DNA from: Chara braunii
Lineage: Eukaryota; Streptophyta; Charophyceae; Charales; Characeae
Assembly (NCBI GenBank): GCA_003427395.1
Contig: BFEA01000424.1
Location: 323,861-350,082 of the forward strand
Length of the DNA: 26,222 nucleotides
Direction of reading: 5' to 3'
Made by a program: the position numbers and the translations under genes. Under the pieces are notes generated by a model. It was not told where the DNA came from. It did not search any database and worked only from the letters and a program-made list of their open reading frames with translations. Shown piece after piece: positions 8,523 through 16,718 of the stretch; position 1 is the stretch's first letter, and each line of letters starts with the position of its first letter.

Positions 8523-9978
8523 CAGAGGTAATCCTGTAACTCCTCTCTCTCCCCTCTCCTCCTCATCCCTCCTTTCCCTCCCTGATAAATTTTGTTATTT
8601 TTGCGAAGCAGTTTCTCGAGTTTTGCGAGCCCATGGCTCGTGCATCCAATACCGAAGTAACAGTAAACCTTGGCTGTGTCCCTTGTGTCAGGTTGATAAG
8701 ATCCCGACCGAGGCTCGCTTTCTGGACGCCACGTCAGAAGGGTTGGAAAAGACCCGAAAGTTTAGAAGGGCCGAAGTATGGACGGATATCGCCTTGATTG
8801 CTACTTTAGTAGGTAACCCCCTCCATGATTTCACCAAGGAAGATCGGAGGATGGCCAACGAAAGGGCTCGGGATTACCGATGGAATGAAGGACGACTGGA
8901 AAAACGGAGAACGGATGGTAGTGGGATTTGGATGGTAGTGCCGCACTCGTTCATGAGGTATGACTGGGTGAAGACAGCGCATGAGGAAACGGCTGCTCAT
9001 TTTGCCGTACGAATCACAGAGGTGGCAATCGACAAAAACGAGTGGTATTGGTCCAATATTCGTGACGATGTGAAATTCATCATCGCAAACTGTCAGGTCT
9101 GCGTTGCTGACAAGGCGCCGATTCAGCCGCCAAGATCGATAGTACCAACGGTAGTCGAGCGGCCTTTTCAAAGGGTTAGCATGGATACCACCGATATTGT
9201 GGTGTCCCCTAGACCCAATAGCTGTGAATATTCAATCCTACTCGTGTTCGTGGACCATTTTTCGAAATGGATCGAGACGTATCCCTGTCGTACGCGACAG
9301 GCGGCCGAAATTGCGCGGTATGTCAACCGGTTTTTAGGGATGCACCAGGACACGGAGGAAATTCTGACCGATAATGGGGTAGAATTCAGGGGAGAAGTCC
9401 TGAGGAATACCGCACCCCATACGTCGCAATCCAAAGGGCTGGTAGAAAATGCAAATAGGGTGATAAAGACTGCACTACGATGCAATATCGCAGCGTGGGA
9501 CCCCAGGCCCTGGCCCGATATCGTAGATCACATCCTGGCGGTCCATCGAGGGACGCCCCGTGAATCGACGGGCCTGAGCCCTTTTAAGTTAAGGACCAAT
9601 AGCGTGGCCTGCGTTTCAATACCAAGCCTTCCAGACGAATCTTCGCTGAACCGACGGCCCACAAGAGCCACGGCTTGAGACAAGGCCAAGCGACACATGG
9701 AATTAATGGAAAGGTCCCTGCCCCGATTAGCCCGAAAGCGTTAGAAAATGACCGAGTTGGCCCATGACCGGCAGGTCTGTAGTTACGAGGCCCGAAACGG
9801 GAACGCGGGTCCGCGTCTCCAGTACAAATTACGGGACTTGGTGCAGGTGAGGAAATGTGCTCGCCAAGGTAAAATAGCGCCACGATTCTTCCGGCGATTT
9901 TGAGTGATCGAGCTTGGACCAAACGGAGTGAACACCGTGCGCCTCATGCCGGAGGTCTCGAGAAGTCAATCGGCGTGA
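8491..9978 (+). pseudogene. integrase with zinc-binding, catalytic and GPY/F-like parts
   Basis: Integrase inserts the DNA copy into the genome. It is in frame +1 relative to RT/RNase H, open from 8479 to 9675. The HHCC zinc-binding residues are His164, His170, Cys201 and Cys204 (counting from 8491), with spacing H-x5-H-x30-C-x2-C. The catalytic core has Asp232 (SMDTTD), Asp294 (LTDNGVEF) and Glu319 (GLVENANR). The second spacing is only 24 residues instead of 35, so about 11 residues are missing. After TGA 9676-9678 the frame continues through TAG 9742-9744 and TGA 9901-9903 with QGKIAPRFF and ELGPNGVNTVRL, a GPY/F-like C-terminal module, to TGA 9976-9978. I see no chromodomain. Confidence 0.9.
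8528..8611 (+). other. pyrimidine-rich, intron-like insertion in the integrase N-terminal region
   Basis: AGAG|GTAATCC at the left, a strongly C/T-rich run at 8540-8582, CTGATAAAT and then TTTTGCGAAGCAG| at the right look like a short GT-AG intron of 84 nt (a multiple of three). Removing it keeps the frame. It may instead be a simple C/T-rich expansion inside coding sequence; the translation there (PLSPLSSSSLLSLP) is low complexity. Confidence 0.25.
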
Positions 9979-10142
9979 TCGATCGTCCGCCACGTGTCCT
10001 ACCTACGTTCTCTCCCTTCCTCTCCATCCCCAGCGTCTCCTTCGTCATCCTTCACTACGGAAGAGGACGACGATTCTCCCTCATTATCTTCCTCCCTTGC
10101 ATCTCTTGCCTTTTCCCAAACTCCGTCTCCGCGACCATCGCC
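9979..10142 (+). other. spacer between integrase and accessory region
   Basis: C/T-rich sequence after the last integrase stop. The frame used by the accessory ORF is already open from 9900, but the first plausible ATG is at 10143, in the context CGCCATGAGC. No protein domain is visible in the spacer. Confidence 0.4.
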
Positions 10143-10625
10143 ATGAGCTTTCTCACGGAGCGAGCCCTCGGCGACCATCTCTTAGCACCACGGGGTTACA
10201 TCTCAGCGATTCGGCAGGTTCGTCATCCACGGTTCAATCTGGATCTTGTACGACTGGCGCAGTTCTTCTGCACTCCGGGAGTGTACGCAGCGGCCGAGTT
10301 CCGATTCGCGGGCAGTCCTCAGGCGGTTGTGCTGGCAGAAGCGGTGGCTGTCCATCGACGGTCAGCCCCGGGGATTAGCCACGTGTCCACGGTCGTCGAC
10401 TTCAACGGCGATATCAGTACGGTCAGTGCGCTACGACATACAGCCATCCGGGCGTCCCCGAGGGAGTGGGCGCAACAACTGGCGACGGAGTGGAACCACT
10501 GGCTTGCGCGCCACGGGGAGAATCTTTTCCCCATGGACGACATCGACCTTGGTGGAATTCGGGCGGCGCAGCACGAGCCGGAGGTGGTGCTGCCGGAACT
10601 CATCCCTTTCCAGCGTCCCCGATGA
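10143..10625 (+). CDS. accessory ORF A downstream of integrase, unknown function
   Basis: A 160-residue reading frame on the element's sense strand, starting MSFLTERALGDHLLAPRG and free of stops although the neighbouring pol genes are full of them. I recognise no domain. Visible features are an Ala-rich middle with VYAAAEFRFAGSPQAVV, HVSTVVDFNGDISTVSALR, and a Trp-containing SPREWAQQLATEWNHWLARHGE segment. No signal peptide or membrane segment is evident, which argues against an env-like glycoprotein. Its TGA (10623-10625) overlaps the next ATG (10622-10624) as ATGA, so the two parts may be read by reinitiation or may once have been one frame split by an indel. A similar region may occur in related charophyte elements, but I cannot check that. 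Confidence 0.55.
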   Translation: MSFLTERALGDHLLAPRGYISAIRQVRHPRFNLDLVRLAQFFCTPGVYAAAEFRFAGSPQAVVLAEAVAVHRRSAPGISHVSTVVDFNGDISTVSALRHTAIRASPREWAQQLATEWNHWLARHGENLFPMDDIDLGGIRAAQHEPEVVLPELIPFQRPR

Positions 10626-11599
10626 ACTGCTCCCAACTCTCCACCTTCGCCCTCCTATCTCTCTTCCCCACCTTCTGGCAATCTAGTCTCCACCCTCGTC
10701 TCTCTTTCTGCCTGGAACCTCTCGCAGTCCCCCTTCTCGATCCGGGACAGTGGAGGCTCTGGCGTGAACACTTCGTCGATCTATCGGTGTGCCTGGTTGG
10801 AGTACGAATCCCGTGGACAAGGGACGAAGAGCATCGCGAGTGGAGAGAGTACTTGGAGTTGCTTATTATCCAGGCTTGGAGGACAGACGTGGAGGGCGAT
10901 CTTCTCGGATTCTTGTTCAGGTCGGTGCGGTCCAACCATCGTCAACTGATCGTGCTGGAGCTTACGATCCCACTCGCGCAGCTAGTCGACGACCTCCCCC
11001 TAGAGATCGTCTCGCAAAGCGACGAGAGCCCGGTTCCGCACGTCCTCATACGAACGTTGACGCCGTACCTACAGTGGTCAGCGTGCCTGGAGGAACCGGG
11101 AAGGGGCCGCAACCCGCCATCGCAGCGGGACTATTTGGACCAGCGGGAGATCATCGATCTCGCCTTCTTCCAGGACCGGACGGCCTCCGAGAACGAGGAA
11201 ATAGCGATCGAAGAAGAAGAAGAAGAAAGCGCTGACGAAGAATAAGAAGACGAAGCTGTAGAGGAGAACGACGAGGAAGAAACCCCGGAAGAGGGGAGTT
11301 ACAGTGAACACAACGAAGGGGAGCAGAGTGAGGAGGAGGAGGAAGAAGAGGACGAGTTGGAACTGGAGGAGTCTGAGTGGGAGATCTCTGCGGAGGAAGC
11401 GGAACAGCCGGACACTCAGGCGGTAGACCCCGAAGCGGCGCGCAAGAGAGATGAAATCGCGGCCGGGAAACGACAGCTGGAGTTCGCCAGCGCGGCAAAT
11501 TTGCCGATCACCGACGATCCGGCCCGCGATCCAGAGCCGCCTAAGCCTGAAGATGGAGAACAGGCTGAGACTTCGAGCGCACCGGCAAGGCGGCAATGA
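10622..11599 (+). CDS. accessory ORF B with acidic tail, unknown function, one internal stop
   Basis: Starts at the ATGA overlap and runs to TGA 11597-11599, interrupted by a single TAA at 11243-11245. The first about 190 residues include Trp/Arg-rich WRLWREHFVDL and EEHREWREYLELLI helix-like segments and LLGFLFRSVRSNHRQLIVLEL, with no family I know. From about 11200 it becomes extremely Glu-rich (EEEEEESADEE, then further runs after the stop to about 11410), followed by KRDEIAAGKRQLEFA and a Pro-rich end. Acidic tails of this type occur in histone-binding and nucleic-acid-mimicking proteins; applying that here is only a thought. The stop lies in a GAA/GAC run, so it is probably a recent single change. 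Confidence 0.5.
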
Positions 11600-12342
11600 A
11601 GCCGATCCCCCTCCCCCTCCACCACCGACCGTCCATCCGTTCAAGCCCGTACCGATGCGGTCTATCCGGCTTCGTCCCCAGTCATTATCCCGCCGTCCCC
11701 TTGATCACCTCACCTTACGCCAAATCACCACCCGTGTCGCCTTCCCCCGCAATCCCTTCCCCATCGACACCTTCCGATTCTTCTACGCCACCCGTCTCGT
11801 TGTTACCGTTCACCCCCATCCCTCGACCTGATGCGCCCTCCCTGATTTCTGCCTTCACACCCTTCTCTTCAGTGCCGTGTGGCGAGGCCACAACATGATC
11901 GAAGTTTATTGCATGATTACGGGACTATCCCTGCATGCGAGAATCACCACCATTTTTGCGGGCACTCTTCCGTACTTTTACCACCCTGTATCCCGACTAT
12001 CTCGCCTCCCTCCCTGTTAGTGGTAATCGTTTCCCCCCCTTCCATCAAATCGTCCGTTATTAGGAGCTTCCAGAGACGGTGGCGCGGTTGGATAGCTTCT
12101 TACCCCCGCTCCGATCAACCCTCCCCCTCGCCATGCCCCCATGTATCGTCTCCCCTTCCCCCTCCCTGGTGGACATTGGTGCTCGGATTGGTTGGTGTGG
12201 GTGTGCCACAGTGATCGCACGAATGATCCCCTCCTCGGACTGAAGAGAGCCCTCCTGCGGAATTTGTAGGACAGAGCCCGTATGCCACGCTAGATGACAT
12301 GCACACTCCTTCACACAGTAAGTGGCAACGTAGAAAGCTCTG
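11600..12342 (+). other. non-coding 3' internal region of the element
   Basis: C/T-rich sequence (CCCTCCCCC-type runs around 11610-12030 and 12110-12170) between the accessory region and the 3' LTR. Short frames on both strands look like composition effects. No protein domain is recognised. Confidence 0.5.
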
Positions 12343-12371
12343 CGTGTCGATCGATTAGAGAGATCGACACG
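12343..12371 (+). repeat. 10-bp perfect hairpin upstream of the 3' LTR
   Basis: CGTGTCGATC (12343-12352) and GATCGACACG (12362-12371) pair perfectly around a 9-nt loop, with G:T pairs possible outside. It lies 57 bp before the 3' LTR. It could be an RNA structure near the plus-strand primer region, or chance. Confidence 0.6.
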
Positions 12372-13191
12372 TGTTAGGCAAGCAAGCAGGAACTTTCTTA
12401 AGATTGGAACCCCCTCGGCGTCACATATGTGACGAACCGATTTCTGTTCCGCGTGATTTTCTGCGCAGTAGCAACGGGGGGTCCTAAGCTGGGAAGGATG
12501 GGCCCATTACGGGAGATCGGGATTGGAAGGAAATTGCATCGGTGTCCTCGCTTCTTCGCCTTTTTGCGTCGGTTCTTTTCGGATGGCTGGTTTCAGGGTC
12601 GGGCAGGTCCCGAGAACGATTGATGGGTGTTGCGCCGCCGAGAGCGCGCGAATAATTCTGGTTGGCGACATTCCTTTTTATTTTCCGTTGTCGGAATTTA
12701 GGCGCGGAGACCGCGCGGGAACTTTTGCTTCATTCTTTTCGAATTTTCTTTTTGAATCTTGTCGAGCCCCGATGGCTCTCGGAATTTCGAACCTTCTTTT
12801 CGGAAGTTGTGATTTTCGTTTTCTGCACTAGGTATGAATTCAGGAATTTTGTAATTAGGATTTTCTTTTGCCGCGCAACGCTTTTTGCTTACGCACTTCT
12901 TTTTGCGGCTGCAACGGAACTCTGATTAGTCGGCGCCCTTAATCACGTGTGTAACTGTAATTTTGGGCGGGCGCCATTGTAACTGTATCTTTCTTCTTGT
13001 GCTTCGTCTTTCCCGCCTTCGCTTCTTCTTGTCGTGTCTAGCCAGCCCGCGGACTGCATGATCGGATTGATGCGTGGAGAGAGGCAAGGCCCCCCAGGCC
13101 GCGGTTTGGCCATGCATGACGTAGGCGATCCCTCTCCTAATCTCCTTTCTAAGTCCTTGCAATTCCGTGTTCTTCGCGCATGCATGCACGC

Positions 13192-13199
13192 TATAAATT
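13192..13199 (+). promoter_or_regulatory. candidate TATA box 1 in 3' LTR
   Basis: TATAAATT at the position matching 2177-2184 of the 5' LTR. Confidence 0.35.
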
Positions 13200-13541
13200 C
13201 CGGCAGCGCGATTAAATAGCTCTCTTAACCAGCTAGTGGAAGCTCGGGGTAGTGCGATCAGTGAGGGTCGGCTCACGAGCGAAGTAAAAGGTGAGTTGAA
13301 GTGGGAGTCGGGCGACCCGACGAGCTGGTGCCGAACGCGCGGGGCTGACGCGGGCCACGGCGGAATGTGGGCGCAGGCAAACCTGACGGGTGCGGGGGGA
13401 CTAAGCGGGGTGACGACTTTGTGGGTTGGTGCGCGACGACGGACTGTCTGCATCGGAGAGAGAGGAGAGAGAGGAAGAGGAGCTGAGGTTGATGGATGGG
13501 GATTTGCAGTTTTCTTTGTCTTTCCTCCCTCCTTGCCTTTG

Positions 13542-13550
13542 TATATAAAT
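13542..13550 (+). promoter_or_regulatory. candidate TATA box 2 in 3' LTR
   Basis: TATATAAAT at the position matching 2529-2537 of the 5' LTR. A promoter here would read out into 15074 and beyond, antisense to the interrupted ORF. Confidence 0.45.
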
Positions 13551-13592
13551 TTTGATCTCGGTCTCGGGCGATGCGCCCGTTTCCCTTTTGTT

Positions 13593-13722
13593 NNNNNNNN
13601 NNNNNNNNNNNNNNNNNNNNNNNNNNNNNNNNNNNNNNNNNNNNNNNNNNNNNNNNNNNNNNNNNNNNNNNNNNNNNNNNNNNNNNNNNNNNNNNNNNNN
13701 NNNNNNNNNNNNNNNNNNNNNN
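13593..13722. other. assembly gap (130 N)
   Basis: The bases on each side (CCCTTTTGTT and AATTTTGTTTCGG) are separated in the 5' LTR by only TTCGG. The gap size is therefore probably an estimate, and almost nothing may be missing. Confidence 0.9.
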
Positions 13723-15073
13723 AATTTTGTTTCGGTTTTGGCTCACACTCGTTTTGCGTTTGATCGTTGTATGTTTGCCTAATGAATGAATGTATGTCGT
13801 GTCTGTTGTTTGTCTTTTGCCGGATCTTTGCTTTTGCTTGTCCATTTTGATACACTTAGGAGCCTGGTAGGAACTGTTACACAGTCGACGGTACTGCTTT
13901 CACCTCCGCTGTCTTATTTCCGAGCTCTTGTTGCTGTTGCGATAACCCCCAGCATTATTAGGAGCAATGGCGTACGGGAGCGTGGGACGATTGGATTATT
14001 GTGTAGTTACTGTCCCGGAGCAAGCAAATACCCCGCGAGGATGCGCGTAAACGCGGTGATCCGATCTACGCAGATTACGCGTATCCACGCATGACGATTT
14101 GTAACCACAAACAAACTTAACTACCCCGGGAATGGATGTTGCGTTACGAAGAAAGAATAGTCGCTTCAATTCAGAGTAGTGGGTGAATACCGGGCCTTGG
14201 TGCATGCGGGGATGTTGAAACAAGGGATGAGTGACTGATGCATTCGACGGTCACAGTGCAGCAATCGTCCCTTGTGAACACATGTAAGCGTGATCGTATT
14301 GACGCGGCCTACGCGTACTCGCACGAGGTGATTCGCTATCATCGGATATCGGGACAAGCCTCAGAATATCCGATCACCGAGCCCGGAATTTCCCTCGGCC
14401 GGATAAATACGCACTAAGGAATTCCGCGACTTTACAATGACAAGATGACGTACTTGAGGGACTCGGACTTGTCGTGGGATCCGAAGTATTTCACTCCCTG
14501 GGTGAACGAGTGCCTCAGACAGAGACGCCCGGAATTCCCCTGCCTAACCGAGAATCGATTGTGCCCTAGAGAGTTTCACTGTGCTACAACCAGCGATCCA
14601 AGGTGACCGTGTCCCGATTATCCCACATCGGATAACTCGCACTACTTCATATCCCCCGGCTTCGTCGTTCTCGCTACCAACTTCCCTCCTTTCCGCCTCC
14701 TTCTCCCGTATCACCAACTCACAGTTGCCCCATGGAATTCCATCGCCGAGTACTGGCCCCGCACGCCCTGCGGAAATTGTCGGTGACGCGGCAACCGACG
14801 AGCCCCCGAGAACAGGAGGCCTAACCCAAACGCGCAACGACAGACGCCACGCGGCTGCCCCCAAAGGCCCGACTCATCAGAATCCCAACCATTCCAGGCA
14901 GGCCCCTCCCCGAACCGCCGTTATCAAAACAGACGGATCGAACGGCGTTGAATGACCCGCGCATGCCATCTGCCTTATGACCGGAAGCGGTCCGCCCTCT
15001 CAACCAAATTGCACCCGTGCCCCTACCCACACTCGATCAGGAAGTAACGCTGGGCGTGAAGTTGGGCGTCACA

Positions 15074-15077
15074 GCCT
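15074..15077. repeat. target-site duplication, right copy
   Basis: GCCT immediately after the GTCACA end of the 3' LTR, equal to 1428-1431. Merging the two copies restores one open frame on the minus strand, which independently supports the call. Confidence 0.65.
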
Positions 15078-15207
15078 CTTGGATCTCTTGCAGCCCCTCT
15101 TCCAGCTTTCTGACGTGGTTTATCTTATGTGGAAGGTCCTGGACAGAGAGCCACGTGCTTGCTTTGACATTCCTAACAACGGCCACTATTTTTTTTTGCC
15201 TGCCCAT
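15074..15207 (-). pseudogene. N-terminal part of a minus-strand ORF split by the retrotransposon
   Basis: Read on the minus strand from ATG 15207-15205 (MGRQKKIVAVV) to 15074, continuing in frame at 1427 after the element is removed. The frame is open further upstream to a TAA near 15280, so the true start may lie higher or the segment may be an exon: CCGCCAG just after that TAA would suit a splice acceptor. The encoded part includes ASTWLSVQDLPHKINHVRKL. The family is unknown. The insertion lies after the KLEEGLQEIQEA segment, about residue 45 of 125. Confidence 0.55.
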
Positions 15208-15391
15208 ACCGAACTCCCCCTTCGGAAGGGGTACCCAGCCCCACCCGTAACCTGGCGGTTATGGTTGGGTACGGCCGGGTACGGGCAACGGTTACCCATT
15301 TGCCCTCTCTGCTGCAGTGCCCTGTTATTCCTGCAAATTCAAAACTCAACACTGCACTCCTGTGTAGTTACTTTAAAAACAATTCTAAGAT
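15208..15391. other. no gene seen
   Basis: Contains T9 (15189-15197, just inside the ORF above) and GGGTACGG-type motifs at 15268-15290. Possible upstream intron or promoter of the interrupted ORF; nothing decisive is visible. Confidence 0.3.
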
Positions 15392-15457
15392 CGGATGTCT
15401 TCTTTCCACGCAAATCAGGCTACTATGCACTTGTACTCGAACATCTGCCAGAAAGCC
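15392..15457. repeat. dispersed SINE-like repeat, copy 1
   Basis: GGATGTCTTCTTTCCACGC...ATCAGGCTACTATGCACTTGTACTCGAACATCTGCCAGAA shares its core with 17041-17150 (CTTTCCGTCGACATCAGGCCGCTATGTACTT), 16405-16490 and 21905-21940. Confidence 0.5.
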
Positions 15458-16106
15458 ATGGGCTATAGAAAATCAACCCTTGCTGGACCGCAAACATCAG
15501 ACGGTACAGAAAGCATGGGAGGGAAAAACACAACCTCGCCCAACGCTGCCCAAATGGCTGAAGACAAGGAAAAATGATCGCGAAAAAACAAAACAAAAAA
15601 AAGGGCCTGGCCGGGACTGGGATCCATTCCCCTCTCAACATTATTCTAGTCCGCTGCTTTTGGGCCACGCTACAGTACTCTACACTCTGCAAAAAATTGT
15701 ATAGTTCGCGTCTAGCTGTCGGACCATTGAAAACGAAGGAAATTGCGTCATCGCCCCACTAACGTCACCGTGGCAAAGCTGCAACCTCCAACCCTCGAGA
15801 GTACAAAAAGACACCCAAAGGCCCCGTTTGTCCGCCCAGACTCGAGGTTTACACTCCAGGTTTGGGCGCTTATTGTAGACATACAGCAAGGACTCTACAA
15901 GGAAGGGTGGTTGCAGGCTGGGGAGTCCACACCCGTGTAGAGTCCTCCTCGTTCGGGTTTTCTGATAACTATACAAAGAAGTTTCTTTTCTTTCTTTTCC
16001 GCTCATTGACAAGTAGAAATGCATAGTTAGTGGAGCAATGACCCAAGTCTTCAAAATATACCAGTATATAGTGTAGCGAGGGCCTTTGTGAGGCAATCTC
16101 CTGAAT
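15458..16106. other. no gene; inverted repeat near 15889-15946
   Basis: AGGACTCTACA (15889-15899) is the exact reverse complement of TGTAGAGTCCT (15936-15946), with partly matching GGGTGG/CCACACCC inside, giving a small foldback. The rest shows no domain or gene. Confidence 0.45.
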
Positions 16107-16253
16107 GTGTCTGACTGCAATTACAACCTAGCTTGGATGAATCTGACCACAATCAGGGCCAGATGCAAGTACAATAAACCCCAGTGTCCGACTGCAATTA
16201 CGGCTGAACCTGGATTAATCTGACTGCAATCAGGGCCCATTCCTAGTGTGGGT
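16107..16253. repeat. 77-bp tandem duplication
   Basis: GTGTCTGACTGCAATTAC (16107) and GTGTCCGACTGCAATTAC (16184) start two units that both continue with a ...CTGGAT.AATCTGAC...CAATCAGGGCC pattern, then diverge. Confidence 0.75.
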
Positions 16254-16404
16254 ATGGGGGGAAAGTAATACAATGATTTGAAAAAAAGACCTCCCGAAAA
16301 CAAAGACTAGGATCCATCCCACTCTGGTCCTGATTCCAGTTACATGCTCCTAAAAAAGTGTTACGGTGTTCTGACATTGCCCTACTAGGCTTTTCCCTGA
16401 AGGG

Positions 16405-16490
16405 CCCACACGGATTCGAACGTGCGACATGTTGTCGTTGTGCCTCTACTCAAACATATGCAAGAAGGGTACAGCCAGCTGCGATCCGGA
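16405..16490 (-). repeat. SINE-like repeat with tRNA B-box, copy 2
   Basis: On the minus strand GTTCGAATCC (16421-16412) is a perfect RNA polymerase III B-box / tRNA T-loop motif, with a 6-bp stem CGCACG/CGTGTG around it (one G:T). The rest does not fold as a full tRNA and lacks a 7-nt anticodon loop. The flank ACTCAAACATATGC...AGAAGGGTACAGCCAGCT matches 17080-17135 and part of 15430-15455. It is probably a tRNA-derived SINE fragment. Confidence 0.5.
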
Positions 16491-16535
16491 AAACGAAGCA
16501 GCGAGGGACTGCTGGAAAAGCGACCTGCAGGGAAA

Positions 16536-16593
16536 AAGAAAAAAAAAAAAAGTTCCTCTTGGGCTTGCGAGCAGTGTCTTTTTTTTTTTTTCG
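16536..16593. repeat. A-run / T-run inverted pair
   Basis: An A-rich run at about 16536-16550 and a T-run at about 16578-16592 face each other across about 27 bases and could pair. Confidence 0.6.
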
Positions 16594-16718
16594 AAAGCCC
16601 AGGGTGGTGTAGAGGCCAAGGACCAGACCCGCGGTGATCGCTAGTAGCAAGGACTGCTTTTCACTTTATTAGATATATATGGAAGGAAAGCGCTACTGTT
16701 TTCCCCTGAACACAACGC

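Larger units (their letters stand above)
1432..15073 (+). mobile_element. full-length but decayed Ty3/gypsy LTR retrotransposon
   Basis: The element has direct LTRs of about 2.6-2.8 kb, TGTGAC/GTCACA termini, an iMet-type primer binding site, and the order gag-protease-RT-RNase H-integrase, which defines Ty3/gypsy (Metaviridae-type order). An additional sense coding region lies between integrase and the 3' LTR. The first 129 aligned bases of the two LTRs differ at nine positions (about 7%), all but one of them transitions, so the insertion is old. Every classical gene carries stops or deletions, so it is non-autonomous today. No clear polypurine tract precedes the 3' LTR; the nearest purine-rich stretch is weak (around 12382-12394). 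It interrupts a minus-strand ORF. The sequence resembles Chara braunii polyproteins from memory, a lead rather than a proof. Confidence 0.93.
12428..15073 (+). repeat. 3' LTR (contains an assembly gap)
   Basis: TGTGACGAACC to GGGCGTCACA, with 6-bp inverted ends TGTGAC/GTCACA. It aligns with the 5' LTR and keeps both TATA sites. It ends with GCCT, the target duplication. It contains 130 Ns at 13593-13722, and compared with the 5' LTR it has a 6-bp insertion near 14604, a 5-bp insertion near 14752, a roughly 19-bp insertion near 14878 and a roughly 91-bp deletion near 15023. Confidence 0.92.

Noticed and set aside
10319-10636. Minus-strand frame opposite accessory ORF A as an antisense gene
   Set aside because: It is short, has no domain, and its length is expected from the GC-rich composition.
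9900-11599. Env-like glycoprotein (as in Athila-type plant elements)
   Set aside because: No signal peptide, transmembrane segment or Cys pattern is visible, and the C-terminus is highly acidic and soluble in character.
11078-11644. Minus-strand 188-codon frame opposite the acidic tail
   Set aside because: It is Phe/Leu/Arg-rich purely because it is the complement of GAA/GAG runs; the sense frame is the continuation of a longer coding region.
12926-13855. Minus-strand frame of about 300 codons through the 3' LTR
   Set aside because: Its length depends on 130 Ns being read as coding; the same region of the 5' LTR has stops.
16350-16440. A functional tRNA gene on the minus strand
   Set aside because: Only the T-arm/B-box is convincing; the D-arm and a 7-nt anticodon loop are absent. 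A SINE fragment fits better.
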